NCBI GenBank assembly: GCA_014529385.2
Contig: CM043969.1
Span: forward strand, 29,468,946 to 29,532,945
Source: Adiantum capillus-veneris
Lineage: Eukaryota > Streptophyta > Polypodiopsida > Polypodiales > Pteridaceae
Length of the DNA: 64,000 nucleotides
Direction of reading: 5' to 3'
The position numbers and the translations under genes were made by a program. Shown here piece by piece: positions 11,220 through 23,339 of the stretch. The first letter of the stretch is position 1, and every line of letters begins with the position of its first letter. Below the pieces are notes generated by a model. It had not been told where the DNA came from. It saw only the letters and a list, made by a program, of their open reading frames with translations, and ran no database searches.

Positions 11220-12756
11220 GACATCGGCAATTGACTAGATCTTGCCGATATTGCTTTAGCAAGGCTCATTGATTTTCTTAATGCTTGTTCTTTGATTTTG
11301 CAAGGCGATTTCTTTAAAGTATTTATTAAGTTTGCTTTGGTACAACATTTGTCATGAAACTCGTGTTTGTTTCACTGGACATGGAGCTTCCAAAGAATCA
11401 CCTTTTCTATTTTGAACTTTCTCCAAGGGTATCCGCTTCTCCTCCCTAGAGTGTGCTTGAAATTCTAGAGGATACAATTAATTTGCCCAAAGCAAAGGAG
11501 TACATCACGTGATGTGATCTCCAAAATTTTGATGATCGATTTTGTAAATTGGGAGTTTGAGTCCAGCTGCTCACCACTCAGGTGGAGCAACTTATGGAGT
11601 TGATCACCTCTTTCATCTCAAAGGATACAGTAATTACCCACAAGAAAAAGGTCTCGAGCAATGTGACCAAGAAGAGACTTTCAACTATAGATTTTAGAAG
11701 AGTAACAGTCCAGAAGTTATGTTTTAATTGCTCGGGGACAGCATCAAGCAAACCATTATCCCCATGCACTGATTTCATAGGACTTTAAAGGATGCAATTA
11801 ATGAGTTTCCAACCATCTTTTACATGCCATCCAATAGGTATCTACTTTCTCAATTATTTGTATAGGATGCAATAGATTGATAGATATAGGATATGTAGTC
11901 AAGAAATTGCAAAAGTTTCTTTTCTTTTTTGACTCTCTAAAGGGTTGTTTTCTATATCCATGTGGTGAATCTCTCTCTTCATGCTATTTGTATTTTTTGT
12001 TAACAATTTTTCTTGTACCAATCAAGCATCGTATACCTGTTCTTCATCGAACAACACACACTTTCTCCTGCAAATGCGCAAGATAGCAATGGGCATAATA
12101 ACTTGATGAAGTTTTTTAAGGTGAAGCAAAGCTTCAATTTTAGGCATATTGCATAGAAGCTTCCACAGTTTGGAATATGCTATCAACATAAAAACTTAGG
12201 GAAACTTTGCAACATGTCTAAATGATTTTTCACTAGAGGTTGGTATGAACCAAGCCAAGAGGGCATGCATGGTTCGTATGACAGCTCACTACTTCTTACT
12301 ATACATGGCTATGAGCCAGATTTAGGCCTAGATGATAAAATCAGATTTGCAATCTATTCTCAAGCAAGAGTTTACTTTTGAATTTCTAACAACTGGCCAC
12401 AGAGAGGCAATGAAGGTAAGACAATTTCAAGTTATGCTTGTTTTTTTTGTGTTTTAACCTTTTACTTTGGAAATACTTCCATGTTGTGCAAAACAAAGTG
12501 CTTTGACAGCCTTAACGAGAAACAAGGCTTCTACTCTATGCCAAAGTACTACCCATTGACTTAGGATCAAGAGTAATGGCACACATGTTCAGAAAATTGA
12601 AAAATATGGATGTAGCATTTTACATCTGGAAATGTCAAACTGTGATGTATTTATACCAATATAAATTGTACAAGGCATGTATGGCATGAGCTCACACTGC
12701 TGAGACCGTCATTCAAGCCAAGGGATTATCACTCTTTTTCATTTGATATACATGCA
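11220..12756. other. Unassigned interval
   Basis: Only short open frames and no recognisable family. Pieces around 12240-12420 have moderately long plus-strand frames, but I recognise no domain in them. Confidence 0.4.
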
Positions 12757-13595
12757 TCACATGCTAGTACGAACACCGTCACTTTCCAACCCAAGCCTCA
12801 AGTGATGAGGCTCGAGCCCGAACTTCGGCCAATGAGTCTCGATGTGCCTCCATGTTGGTGAATTGGAAGGGACACACATCATCCTATCATTTGAGCGGTG
12901 ATTAGCGTGCCATGTGAGAATCTCCACTATAGAACTGCTTTTAAACATGTGTTGAATCCGAGGGATAAGTGGAAAGTGTCTCAATACCTTGCAGGGTAGG
13001 TGAGCCCCGCTCATACCGGTCTTGTAGCATACTTCCCCGCACAAAAGACATGATGTAGAGAATGCATGTACATTTTGGTGTAATACGCAACCATCAATGG
13101 ATGCATGGATGCACTCATACGCCATGCCAAGTGAGATGACATAAAACCTTGCTCGTCGACAATCCGGAGGCATGTAGTGATCTTTAGGAAGCATTTTTTG
13201 CATCAAACTGCAACGAAACAAAAAATAAGTACGTAGAAGTGCAATGGGGGTAATATTTGAATTTCTAATTTGAAAAAATGCATAAATAGGAATTACCCAA
13301 AAAGTGCATCTACACTTGCCTTGCTCCAACCAAATTTTGCTTGTAAGTTGAGGACCTTCAACGATGCTCGAAGCACCAAATACTGGGAACCATCATAAAG
13401 AGGCGTTTGGGCACTCAATAGCAACATGTCCTCCATTGCAAGTGCCCATTTACTGCAACATCTACAATCCTCCTCGCACATGTTGGTTTCACGTGCCAAC
13501 AACTCATCCACCATGTCAAACATGTGCTCGTCCTCAAATTCAAAGTGCCCTTGAGATGCCGTGTCGAGGCACTGTCGAAGTGGAGCTAGTGCCAT
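12757..13595 (-). pseudogene. CACTA (En/Spm) transposase fragment with intron
   Basis: Two exons carry the signature of plant TNP2-type CACTA transposases. Exon 1 (13595-13297) holds HMFDMVDELLARE and the conserved LYDGSQYLVLRASLKVLNLQ block. Exon 2 (13207-12757) holds MQKMLPKD, CRRARFYVISLGM, YECIHASIDGCVLH, CLLCGEVCYKTG, VPCKVLRHFPLIPR and WRHIETHWPKF. The intron at 13208-13296 starts GTAATT and ends TTGCAG, and joining the exons keeps frame and alignment. The frame stops at ESDGVRTSM, where the family normally continues into the catalytic DDE region, so this is N-terminal only. A further upstream piece (13734-13596) looks frame-shifted next to a G run. In its family the product binds subterminal repeats and cuts at CACTA termini. 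Confidence 0.82.
13208..13296 (-). other. Intron of the CACTA transposase
   Basis: An 89-bp intron with GTAATT at the 5' end, a pyrimidine-rich run and TTGCAG at the 3' end. Removing it restores the continuous ..DALFG-LMQKM.. reading expected of the family. Confidence 0.75.
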
Positions 13596-13739
13596 AATCC
13601 AAGCCTCCTACCATGCCTTGCCTTAGGGATTCTTGTCGTAGTCTTTCAACCCCGCGAACCTCTCTACCACCACCAAACACAGACCAATGGGGGGCATCCT
13701 CAAGCGATGGGGGGGGGGGGGGCTGCACTTCCATAAACT

Positions 13740-14210
13740 CTAGCGCTTTTTTGAGAGTGAAAAATTATCCACATGCTTAAGGCAATGCGCCTCAAGCAAG
13801 GGATTACCGATTTGCACTTGGAGCAAGGACAATGGAGTTTGTCCTTGAGCCATTGATCACGTTAAGGTCCGTTTGGAGGTCCACGATCATCCCAATTGTC
13901 TTGCAAAGGCATGAAAGAGGGTCAGGTTAATTCAAGAATTCACGTGTGCTCTAAAAAATGAACAATCAGTAGATTAGGTGTTAGCTAGATTTTCTATTGA
14001 AAAATTGAGAGAAATGACTTAAAATATATTTAAAGAAAGTACAATGAGTAAAAAAAGAAAGCAAAAGTTAAAAAGGTTAAAAATAGTACTAAAAATATAA
14101 CTTTAAGAAAATGCAATGAGTAAGAAAAGAAAGAGAGGCTAAAAAATAGTAAAAAAAAGGTACTAAAGGGAGTGAAAAGTTAGACTGGGGATTGCAAAAA
14201 GACTGCAACA
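13740..14210. other. AT-rich interval without gene
   Basis: A-rich sequence with no recognisable coding, RNA or transposon feature. Confidence 0.45.
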
Positions 14211-14400
14211 TCAGATTCTTTCGTGAACATTGGATTTTATCAGATGCGGTAATATTCGTGTTGATATCCACGATAATTTTTGCGATAATGTCTGCAGTGA
14301 TAGCTGGCGTTCATTAAAAGAAATAGAGCAAGGTCTGCCACGTTTCTTAGGCATACCTTGCTCTTGAAACATTGCCGCCATCGCACCTACTGCCTCTCCC
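14211..14400 (-). CDS. Short frame with AT-hook-like motif, doubtful
   Basis: A minus-strand frame reads MAAMFQEQGMPKKRGRPCS and runs about 50 codons to a stop at 14211. PKKRGRP resembles an AT-hook core (basic-GRP), a minor-groove DNA-binding element. Upstream the frame dissolves into the AC/AG microsatellite, so no credible start or promoter can be given. It may be a first exon, part of a transposon ORF, or chance. Confidence 0.2.
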
Positions 14401-14458
14401 TCTATCTCTCTCTCTTTCACACACACACACACACACTCACTCACACACACATACAAGT

Positions 14459-14544
<86 letters not shown>
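14401..14544. repeat. CT then AC microsatellite
   Basis: Tracts of (CT)n and (AC)n, the longest pure AC run spanning about 14461-14543. Confidence 0.97.
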
Positions 14545-15139
14545 CCACAAAAGGTGGAGCGTTATATCATTGTCGTTGGAGAGTAAAGTGTGGACCATAA
14601 GAAGAAACCGTGGGATCGCAAGAAGAATCGATTGTACGAAAGCACTACATAAGAGGACGGCCAGAAGATACAACCACGGACATAGAGCAAGAGGTAAGCT
14701 TCTTTACCAACCGACCCCCGCCCTATTGTCTCAAACACACATACGTTAGAATAGATAGATGAAACAATTTCGTACCTCTTGCATATTTATAGACGATGTT
14801 TGTTTCCTTGCCCTCACTTGCATTGCTTGATTGCTTGTTGTGAGCATGTGATTAGCTTGTAAGTGTTTGCTTGTTTGGTGTGTGATTAAAAAAAGAGCAA
14901 AAGGAGAGAGAGAAATAGAGATTAATGTAGATTTAATGCATAATGTTAAGTTAGTGGTAAGTAAATAAAGAAAAGAAGTGAAAGATTTTTTCTTATGTAT
15001 GTTTAATGTTAAGTTAGTGTTGTATTAGAGTGAAAAATGTCCTATTTAAAAGATGTGTAATTTTAAAAAAATGAAAGAAGGACCAAAAAAGTTAAAAAAT
15101 TAAACAAATGACCTAAAGAAAGGAACTTTAAAAGAAAGA

Positions 15140-15211
15140 GCGAGATAGATTATATATATATATATATAGGGATAGAGAGGTAGAGAGAGAAATTTAAAAA
15201 GAGAGAAAAAG

Positions 15212-15280
<69 letters not shown>

Positions 15281-15303
15281 TCAAAAAGAGATAGAAAAAG
15301 TAA

Positions 15304-15341
<38 letters not shown>

Positions 15342-15432
15342 CTAAAAAGAGAGAGTAGATAGAAAGAGGTAGAGAAATAGAGAGATAGAGGGAAAGAGAG
15401 AGTAGATAGAGAGAGGGAGGTAGAGAAAGAGT

Positions 15433-15479
<47 letters not shown>

Positions 15480-15542
15480 TAGAGAGAGGGAGGTAGAGAA
15501 AGAGATAGAGAGAGAGGGAGATAGAAAGAGAGAGTGAGAGGG

Positions 15543-15588
<46 letters not shown>

Positions 15589-15839
15589 AATAGAGAAAGA
15601 GAGAGGGAGGGAGAGGGAGAGAATAGAGAGAAAGAGAGAGAGGGGGGGAGGGGGACAAAGAAAGAGAGAAAGAGGAAGACAGAGAGTAGAGACAGAAAGG
15701 GAGAGTAGATAGAAAGAGATGGAGAGGGAGGGAGGGAGAGAATAGAACGAGAGAGAGAGTGAGAGAGAGGGAGAGAGAGAGTAGAGAAAGAGAGGGAGAG
15801 TAGATAGAAAGATATGGAGAGGGAGGGAGGGAGAGAATA

Positions 15840-15899
<60 letters not shown>

Positions 15900-15900
15900 T
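15140..15900. repeat. Compound AG / GATA / AC microsatellite array
   Basis: About 760 bp of almost uninterrupted purine-rich repeat: (AT)n, GATA-type runs, several (AG)n tracts, one (AC)n at about 15545-15582, and GGGAGG-rich stretches. All frames over it are low-complexity artefacts. Confidence 0.95.
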
Positions 15901-15929
15901 GGAGATAGACCTATCTGAGAGCCTGTATA

Positions 15930-16080
15930 AATGTATATATGTCCGTATATATATATGTGTATGTCCGTATATATGTGTGTGTATGCATGAATATATGTGT
16001 GTGTGTATATGTTTGTATATCTATGTGTAGATATTTATGCATGTGTATATGTATATATGTGTGTAAGTGCATGTATGTAG
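15930..16080. repeat. TATG/TGTG alternating purine-pyrimidine tract
   Basis: An imperfect array of ATATGTGTGTATG units, continuing the microsatellite cluster with a different unit. Confidence 0.85.
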
Positions 16081-16433
16081 ACACTAAGCAAGGAAGCATA
16101 GCACTCGATGGTTTACACTTCCTCTTAGGTATAGTCCCTTATTGCGGTCTATGGTCCATTCATGTATGGATTATCGCAACGTACCTTTGGTTTTACCATG
16201 GTTGAGATTGTGATGATATCTAAAGAGGTTGCATTAGACTATTGGCACTACTAGCCCCTACTTAGGTCTAATAGTATATATGTGTATAAGATGTCCTAAT
16301 ACTTACTTACCTTTAATGTACATGTCAGACCACCTACAAGAGAGTAACCTAGTCATTCTTATTTTGGTTGGTACTCATCCCAAATAGGCCCCCATTCTTC
16401 CTTTGGTTGATACACATCCCACTCACCATGATT

Positions 16434-19400
16434 AAAATCAACACAGATGTTTTCAAGATGTTTGCTGCTGTTGCTGGTGATAAATTGGATGGGGACAGCT
16501 ACCCAATGTGGGATTAGATGATGCAACATATTCTTGTATCAAAGGGAGTTTGGAATGTTGTGCAGGGCATTGATGTATGTCCGTCCTTTGTGGATATAAG
16601 CTATATTGAGGATGGTTCAGATTTTTGTGGCAGGATTGCTGCTGTTATAGCTGTTTTGCCTATGACTAATCAGTCTTGGTGGAATGCTAGAGATGCACAG
16701 ACTCATGCATTAATTGCATTATTAGTGAAGCACACTATTACTCCTCACATTCATTCAGCTAAATCAATAAAATAAGCTTGGGATATTCTAGCTGGTCTTT
16801 ATGCAAGTCACCATGAGGCTAAAATTACATTGCTACGTAAAGAGATGGAATCGAAGATTATGCATGAGTAAGATGATAAGGACAATTTCCTTGTTGGTAT
16901 CAAGGATATCAATGAGCAACTCATTTCTATTGGTGAAGTCATTTCTGCAGACTGTTCTTCATACATTACTAGATTCTTACCAGACTTTTGCTAGTACTTG
17001 GAGACATATGACCCAAGGAAATCCTGATGTTGTCAGTTTGATGCGCTATACACATTGCTTTTACAAGAGTCTCTTTCAAGAAAGAACAGGGTTAAACAAT
17101 GTGTGCAATTGAACATGCCTTTCTTGTTGCTCATAGAAAAGGTGGTAAACAACAATTAGCCACTTCTCATGGTTCTTCAACGAGTGGAAAATTACATGTT
17201 CCTAATCTTCTATGTTGATGTAGATGCAGAGTGGGAATTTAGTGTAGAATGCACTTATGATCCCTCTATCCATGATGCATGCATGTCAGTTAATGCAAAT
17301 TCACATGTGTGGTACTTTGATAGTGGTGCTACAAAGCACATTCCCTCACATCGTGACTTGTTTACCTCTCTCGAGACTGTCCCTCATGGGAATACAAGCA
17401 CTTGTGCCCCAATGCCTCTGATCCGGTCAAGGGTGTAGGAAAGATTGTGCTGTTTGTTGCAAATGGCAGTTCTTTCACACTTGTTTATGCACTTCACGTA
17501 CCTGGGATAAAAAGAATCTTATATATATATCTGCACTTATTGGACTGGGCCTTGTTGTGAAATTTGTGGATGACAGGTGTACAATTCACAATCTCAATTT
17601 TGGTGATGAAATTGTTACATCTGGCATTTTGTGCTGTGGGTTGTATAAGCTCACTTTGTGTAACAAGTGTGGGCAAATTTTACAAATGCAGATGTGGATT
17701 CAAAGGCTGTTTAAGATGCAAAACTTTGGCCTGTATGTTTTGGGCATCTAAATTTTGCGAGTTTGTTACATTTTCAAAATCTAATATGGTTGCTCCTTTG
17801 CCACCTCTTGAAGCACCTTCGAAGCATGTTTGTGAAGGCTATATTTTGGGTAAGATGTAACGTTCAAAGTTTGAAGGCTACAACTTGTGCATAATGATGT
17901 TGTGGGCCTATGCAAACTCCATCCTTAGGCAATTAACTGTACTTTGTAACTTTCATTGATGATTACTCCAGGCATGCATGGGTATATCCGCTTAAAGCTA
18001 AGTTCGAAGTGTTCATGTGCTTCAAGCAATTTTTGGCTATGGTTGAAAATGTGTCAAAATGTACTATGGGCACCCTCCGTTTAGATCAAGGGGGGGAGTA
18101 TATGTCTCATGAGTTTAGTGCATTTTTGGCTAGTCTTGGGATAAAACACCAATGTACAACGCCATATACACCTCAAAAAAATGGTGTTGTTGAAAGGAAA
18201 AACATGTCCTTTATGGAGATAGCATGATGATGGTCAAGAGTCAAGCTTTGCCACATTTGTTTTGACTTGAGCTATCATGTGTTCTACTTATGTATTTAAC
18301 AAGTGTCTTATGAAAGCTTTGCAAACTATGACTCCTTATAAAGCATGGCATGATAAAAGCCATCTATTGATCACATTCGTGTTTTTGGTTGTTTAGCTTA
18401 TGATTTGGCGCCACAAACGAAGTGCACAAAATTGGATGATAAGACTATTAAATGCATTTTTGTTGGTTATATTACTGAAAGCAAAGGTTAAAGGTAATAC
18501 CATCTGCAAACAGAACATATCTTGGTTTCAGAAGATATTGTGTTTATGGAGGATTTTGTTCAGCCTTTGTTGTCATGTATTAGAGACAGTAATGTAAGCT
18601 CATATAACATTTATGACAATCTGTTGCCTCTTTAAAATGGTGGAACTTGAATGTAAATTCCAATGAGGCAAATGTATAGCCTATGAGAGTTTCTAAAAAA
18701 GCTACAAATCAACCTATTTTTGATGCACATGTACATGATGTCAAAAGGACCGAGGATGAGCAAGCTAGAGGTATGCCAAAATGGATGGTGCATACTTTGC
18801 ATGATAGTAAATTCAATGCACCTATGTCTAGTCATACTTTTTCAGGCTTTTGCCATACATCTTATGCGTCACATTGTAATGCTTTGGCTGTTTCTAGTTT
18901 ACGTGATGTGGAGGAACCTCTATCTTTTGATGAAGCACAACATTCTAAAAATTGGATGGCTGCCATGCAATCAAAGACACATGGACTTGCTGTGATTTGC
19001 CTCCTACTAAAAAGGCCATTGGCATAAAGTGGGTTTACAAGTTGAAATGTAAGCCAGATGGTGAGATTGATTGCTACAAGGCTTGACTATGAAGAAACTT
19101 TTGCTCCCATTTTTTGTATGACTACTATTTGGTTGTAATGTCATTGGCAGCTCATTTTGGATGGGATGTACATCAAGCAAATAGTGTTACCACTTTCTTG
19201 AATGGTGATATATTTGAGGAAGTTTATGTAATGCAGGCTTGCGGTTCTGTCATATAAGGAGAACAAGATAAAGTGTGCAAATGTAAGAAAGCTTTGTATG
19301 GGTTGAAGCAATCTCCTCGTGCTTGGTATCAGAAATCTAACACTCATTTGGTTAAACGAGGGTTTTGTAACAGTCCAATAGAAAGCACTTTGTATGTAAA

Positions 19401-20390
19401 ACGTAAGGGTGATGCATTTTTCAATTTTGTTCTATATGTGGATGATTTGCTAATTACTGGCCCAAATGAGATACATATTGCTGATATTAAGGCTGATTTG
19501 AATGCTACTTGGGTTTTTGCATCATTACTTGGGCATACAATTTAAGTAGTGTGATGGTGGTATTGCCGTGTGTCAAACATACTACATAGAGACATTGCTA
19601 TGTAAGTTTGGACTTGAGGACTATAAACCTATTGCACCCCCATGAAATTAGGTTTGAAGTGAAGTCTTCATGATGCTGATGATCTTGTCAGTGCTACTCT
19701 TTACCAAACTGATGTTGGATGCCTTATTTATGTATGCAATACGAGGCCTGATATTCAGTTTGCAGTCTCACATGTAAGCAAATTTATGCATAGCCTATGG
19801 TCTAAGCATTGGCAAGCCGTGAAGAGAAATTTTCACTACTTGAGTGGCACTTTACATATTGGCTTGTTTTATCCCAAGGGGGGATCATTGCCACCAGATT
19901 TACATGCTTTTTTGGACTCAGATTGGGTTGGTTGTTATGACACACGAGTGTCCACAAGTGGTTTTTGTTTCACGCTCGACAGTTCATGCATATCATGGTT
20001 GAGCAAGAAGCAACCTACTATGGCCAATACTTTCAATTGTGAAGCTGAGTATAGGGCAATCTTCACACAACTACAATTGAATGTGTATGGCTCAAACGCC
20101 TTATGGATGATTTGGGAGTTGGATAGGACACTGCCAACATCATCTACACTGACAACCAGAGCACATTGGTGGTTGCGAGGAACCTAGTTTTTCATGCTTG
20201 CACAAAGCACATTGAGGTGCATGATCACTATGTTAGGGAGAGCCTCTCAACAGGGAGATCATCTTGGCTTATGTGTTGACACATGACAACCTTGCACATC
20301 GTTTCAAAAAGGCATTGCCTCGTGAGAAGTTTGAAGCTTTTTGCAAAGCTTTGGGCTTACTCCCCTTTGTGGATTGATCATGTTCTTAGA
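16434..20390 (+). pseudogene. Copia-4 Gag-Pol, heavily decayed
   Basis: The third copy of the Copia-2/3 family, in opposite orientation. Gag starts near 16434 (TDVFKMFAAVAGDKLDGDSYPMW), followed by protease with intact DSGATKH (about 17325), integrase core (RLDQGGEY near 18085, E retained in NGVVERKN), RT (YVDDLLITG intact near 19435) and RNase H (FLDSDWVGC near 19915). The C-terminus HDNLAHRFKKALPREKFEAF is in the ancestral frame. Many stops and shifts exist, and a deletion near 19085 removes the RT segment between the dibasic EID.. and DYEETFAP. No 5' LTR or primer site is seen upstream of 16430. It is dead but useful as an outgroup for reading lesions in Copia-3. Confidence 0.88.
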
Positions 20391-20442
20391 GCATGACACT
20401 TCCCTATACACTATGTGCTACCTCTCGTTCACTGCATCACTC

Positions 20443-20640
20443 CCAGGAGGGATTTGTTACCATATATTTGTGGTAGTGATGTGTGCGAACACACTTAGGA
20501 CCATCGAGGCATTTTTTCCCTCATTAGGAGGTTTTATCCCTCGTTCATTGTATATACGCCCATTCATTCTAGGGCTAACTTATGTTTCCATTGTGTAGTA
20601 AACAATAGACTCTTTGTTGTGCGCCTTGGCTTCGGGGAGC
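20443..20640 (+). repeat. Copia-4 polypurine tract and partial 3' LTR
   Basis: CCAGGAGGGATT precedes TGTTACCATATATTTGTGG at 20455, the same LTR start as Copia-3. Similarity to the 227-bp LTR can be followed for about 180 bp and then fades, so the distal end is lost. Confidence 0.8.
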
Positions 20641-20775
20641 TTGACCCATAAAGCAAGGGATTTGCCTTGGCATGCATGATATTTGCTACTTTTAATAGAT
20701 ATTATAGCTTTCCGGGGTGCCATCTCTCTTCCCTGGAGTGTGTGTGTGCATGTAGAGCAAGCTTAGCTGTCTCTA

Positions 20776-20777
<2 letters not shown>

Positions 20778-20869
<92 letters not shown>
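20778..20869. repeat. (CT)n(CA)n microsatellite
   Basis: A perfect CT run merging into a perfect CA run. Confidence 0.97.
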
Positions 20870-20870
<1 letters not shown>

Positions 20871-22346
20871 CTGTTTTACACTTAATAGAAATTAATCTAT
20901 CACAACATGGTGTATAAGAGGGATTTGCTTAATCTCAAAAGCTTCACACTTAATGTGCACAATCATGATTTTGTACTTATCTTCCAAATATAACCTCTCT
21001 CCCTTTCCTTAGGGCTATTTGATTTGCATAACTATATGCCTTTGAGAGGGAGGCTAGTATTACATGTACAAAACGAGCAAAACAAAGCTTCTAATTACTC
21101 AATTTGTGAAGTTATAAGCCTTTACAAAGCATGGTAGTTAAAAAATACCTCATTAAATTAGCATTTCTTGTTGCATCTACTTGTAATTCTTCAACATAAT
21201 GAAAAATTCCTTTCAAGGGGGGAAGGGTCACCTTGAAAAATCCGACCCTCTACATTGTGTCAATGTCTAATTTCGCTCGTCTTAAATGTCTATATCAAAA
21301 TTAGTCATAATTAATTAGTGCAACAATGACAAGATTTGCTATTTTCAATATATAATTATGTTACTTTTATTACTACGAAATTTCTCTAAGATTTTTTCAA
21401 GGGCGGAAGCTTCTTTGAGGGGGTGATGTACAATCTAGCCCACTATGTTTGGGTGGTGAATCCTAAGCTCCTTACCTTCTCCTCCCTTGGCCATGTTGTA
21501 GACCATGCCAATGTTACTGGTGCATAACAATTAAGCTGGCTTTTAATGGTTCATTTTTATGTTGATTGTGTCCAGTACTGTTTACTTATAGTTAACTTGT
21601 TGTCCATAATACAATGTGGTTGTTTCTCTAAGTCTTACAATTTTTTCTCCACATATACATTCCCATGTGGACAAATCGCTCTCAAGCAAACCTCAATGCT
21701 TGGCATGACACTGTCTCCTTGGAGCATAGAGTATACCTAGAGCCATCTTCATTGTAGAGCACATCCTCACAATGCTTGTGTAAAAACATACAAAAATTTC
21801 AATGTGCAAACTATTCCAAACGTGAGCAAAGTATTTCAAGAAACAAATAGCAGATGTGCCGCTTTTCTAACGGTGAAAATTAATTCTATTCCTATTTCAA
21901 TTTTAATGTGTAGCGCTTAAGCAATCCAAAAGATGGGAGGGAAAAGAAATAAATTTAATGAGGGTATATTGCTTGCAAGAGAAAAGGAAAGAGCAATAGG
22001 AATTGTATTGGAATTTGGTGAATGTGTTTCGACCCTTGTTGGGTCTAATAAGGGCTAGTGATGCAATCTCTATTTAGGCTTGTATAGATCATTGAGTTAT
22101 AACTTAACCATGGTTTAGAAGAGATATAAGTCTTTGGTAGAAGTTTTGAAGAGCAAGGAGGAGCTCTTGAGAGTCACTTTAAGATAGTGCATGTCAAGAT
22201 GGATTTCAAAATTTGATGTCTGAACTAGGTTTCTACTAAAGGAATAGTACGTACCTACAATCAAGTGGTACAAGTCAGGGGAACAAAGGTTTATGATATC
22301 AAATCCTAGACAAGAGAGTAAGCAGGGCCCCAAAACGAGTTTTTTA
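20870..22346. other. AT-rich interval without gene
   Basis: Short frames only. A stretch at about 22030-22120 is a weak inverted match to 16190-16265 (shared CCATGGTT, TTGCAT and CTAGCCC blocks). No RNA gene recognised. Confidence 0.4.
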
Positions 22347-22403
22347 GAAACCATTAATTAAAAACCATTAATTAAAGAAGGAAACCATTAATTAAAGAAA
22401 AAA

Positions 22404-22436
<33 letters not shown>
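22347..22436. repeat. ACCATTAATTAAA repeats followed by a 33-nt G run
   Basis: Three near-identical copies of AAACCATTAATTAAA stand directly before an uninterrupted G run at 22404-22436. The run's exact length may be unreliable in an assembly. Confidence 0.9.
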
Positions 22437-22438
<2 letters not shown>

Positions 22439-22953
22439 TGTGTTTTAGCGCTCAAAAGATCCCCTAAGGGTAGCCAAGGCGAATAGCCTAGTGGTTAAGC
22501 TTCTCTTTATAGGCATTAGGAATGCTTTTGAAGCTAATTGGAGATGCTGAAGCATTTTGGGAAGATTCTGTGTATTGAAAGTGAAAGTAGAGCCATTTTA
22601 GGAGTACAAGGCCCGTATAAATATAAGTAGGCACTATAGATTCACGCAGGTTGGAGTTTCTCCATATGTTAGGAAAAAATAACAATGGATAGCAAGGGAA
22701 ATGAGGGATCGTAAATTTTGTCAAGGGATAATAATAAACGGAGATAATTTTTTGAGTTAAAAGTTGGACATTTTGTTCTTAGATTTGGATATGAATCTGG
22801 TTTTATAGTGAGTTGAATCAATTTAAGATTGAATTTTTATTAATGGGAGGTAGTGAAACCCTTAAGTAGGTTGTCCCATAGCTTTAAAAAACCATTGGGG
22901 TCCCTTTGTGGCTGGGTTGAACATTGAGACATCTTAGGGTGGGATGGCTTCTT

Positions 22954-23332
22954 CACTATATGGCGCGGCCATATGGCTCAGAGGGAATCTAGGGCCCAAA
23001 TTTGGGTGGGTGAGGCGGCTGTAATCTCAGCCCTCGGATCATGCAGTGAACTAGGGGCAAGTAAACTAGAGTGTGATCATGTGCCATGCCAACATAAGCA
23101 ACAACATATCATGCGCTAGCGTGATGGTAAGGCATTCATGTGGCAACCGAAAGGCCTTGGGTTCGACCCACACCACGCGAGGTGAGTGAACTAGGGGTGA
23201 ACTCGAGGCGCCATTTTTGGTCCGAGTTCACCCCTAGTTCATCGTGCGATCGGATGACTGAGATCAAAGCCACTCCATACGCCCAAATTTGGACCCTAGA
23301 TCCCTCCTGGTTGGACCCATGTGAGATAGTGT
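22954..23332. repeat. Foldback unit around a tRNA-like head
   Basis: The left arm (about 22954-23057) reappears inverted at about 23215-23332: both contain (A/T)CTAGGG..CCAAATTTGGG and GATCTCAG-type blocks, and both outer edges read CACTAT. Within it is a perfect 19-bp hairpin (23187-23205 with 23223-23241). Between the arms lies a tRNA-like box A (TAGCGTGATGGTAAGGC) and a perfect box B (GGTTCGACCC) near 23165. Either a SINE nested in a foldback element or a composite MITE. No convincing target duplication. Confidence 0.5.
23112..23178 (+). repeat. tRNA-derived SINE head (box A and box B)
   Basis: An A-box-like segment and a consensus B box (GGTTCGACCC) stand at pol III spacing. The flanking sequence does not pair into an acceptor stem, so this is more likely a tRNA-derived SINE promoter than a functional tRNA. 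Confidence 0.45.
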
Positions 23333-23339
23333 GACGAGG

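Noticed and set aside
14420-15660. Long low-complexity open frames (Cys-Val, Ser-Leu, Thr-His repeats) on both strands
   Set aside because: They are translations of AC and AG microsatellites, with no start context or conserved sequence.
22477-22530. Box-A-like TAGCCTAGTGGTTAAGC, possible SINE
   Set aside because: No box B follows within the expected distance.
23112-23178. Functional tRNA gene
   Set aside because: Boxes A and B are present, but no acceptor or anticodon stem can be drawn, so I treat it as a SINE head.
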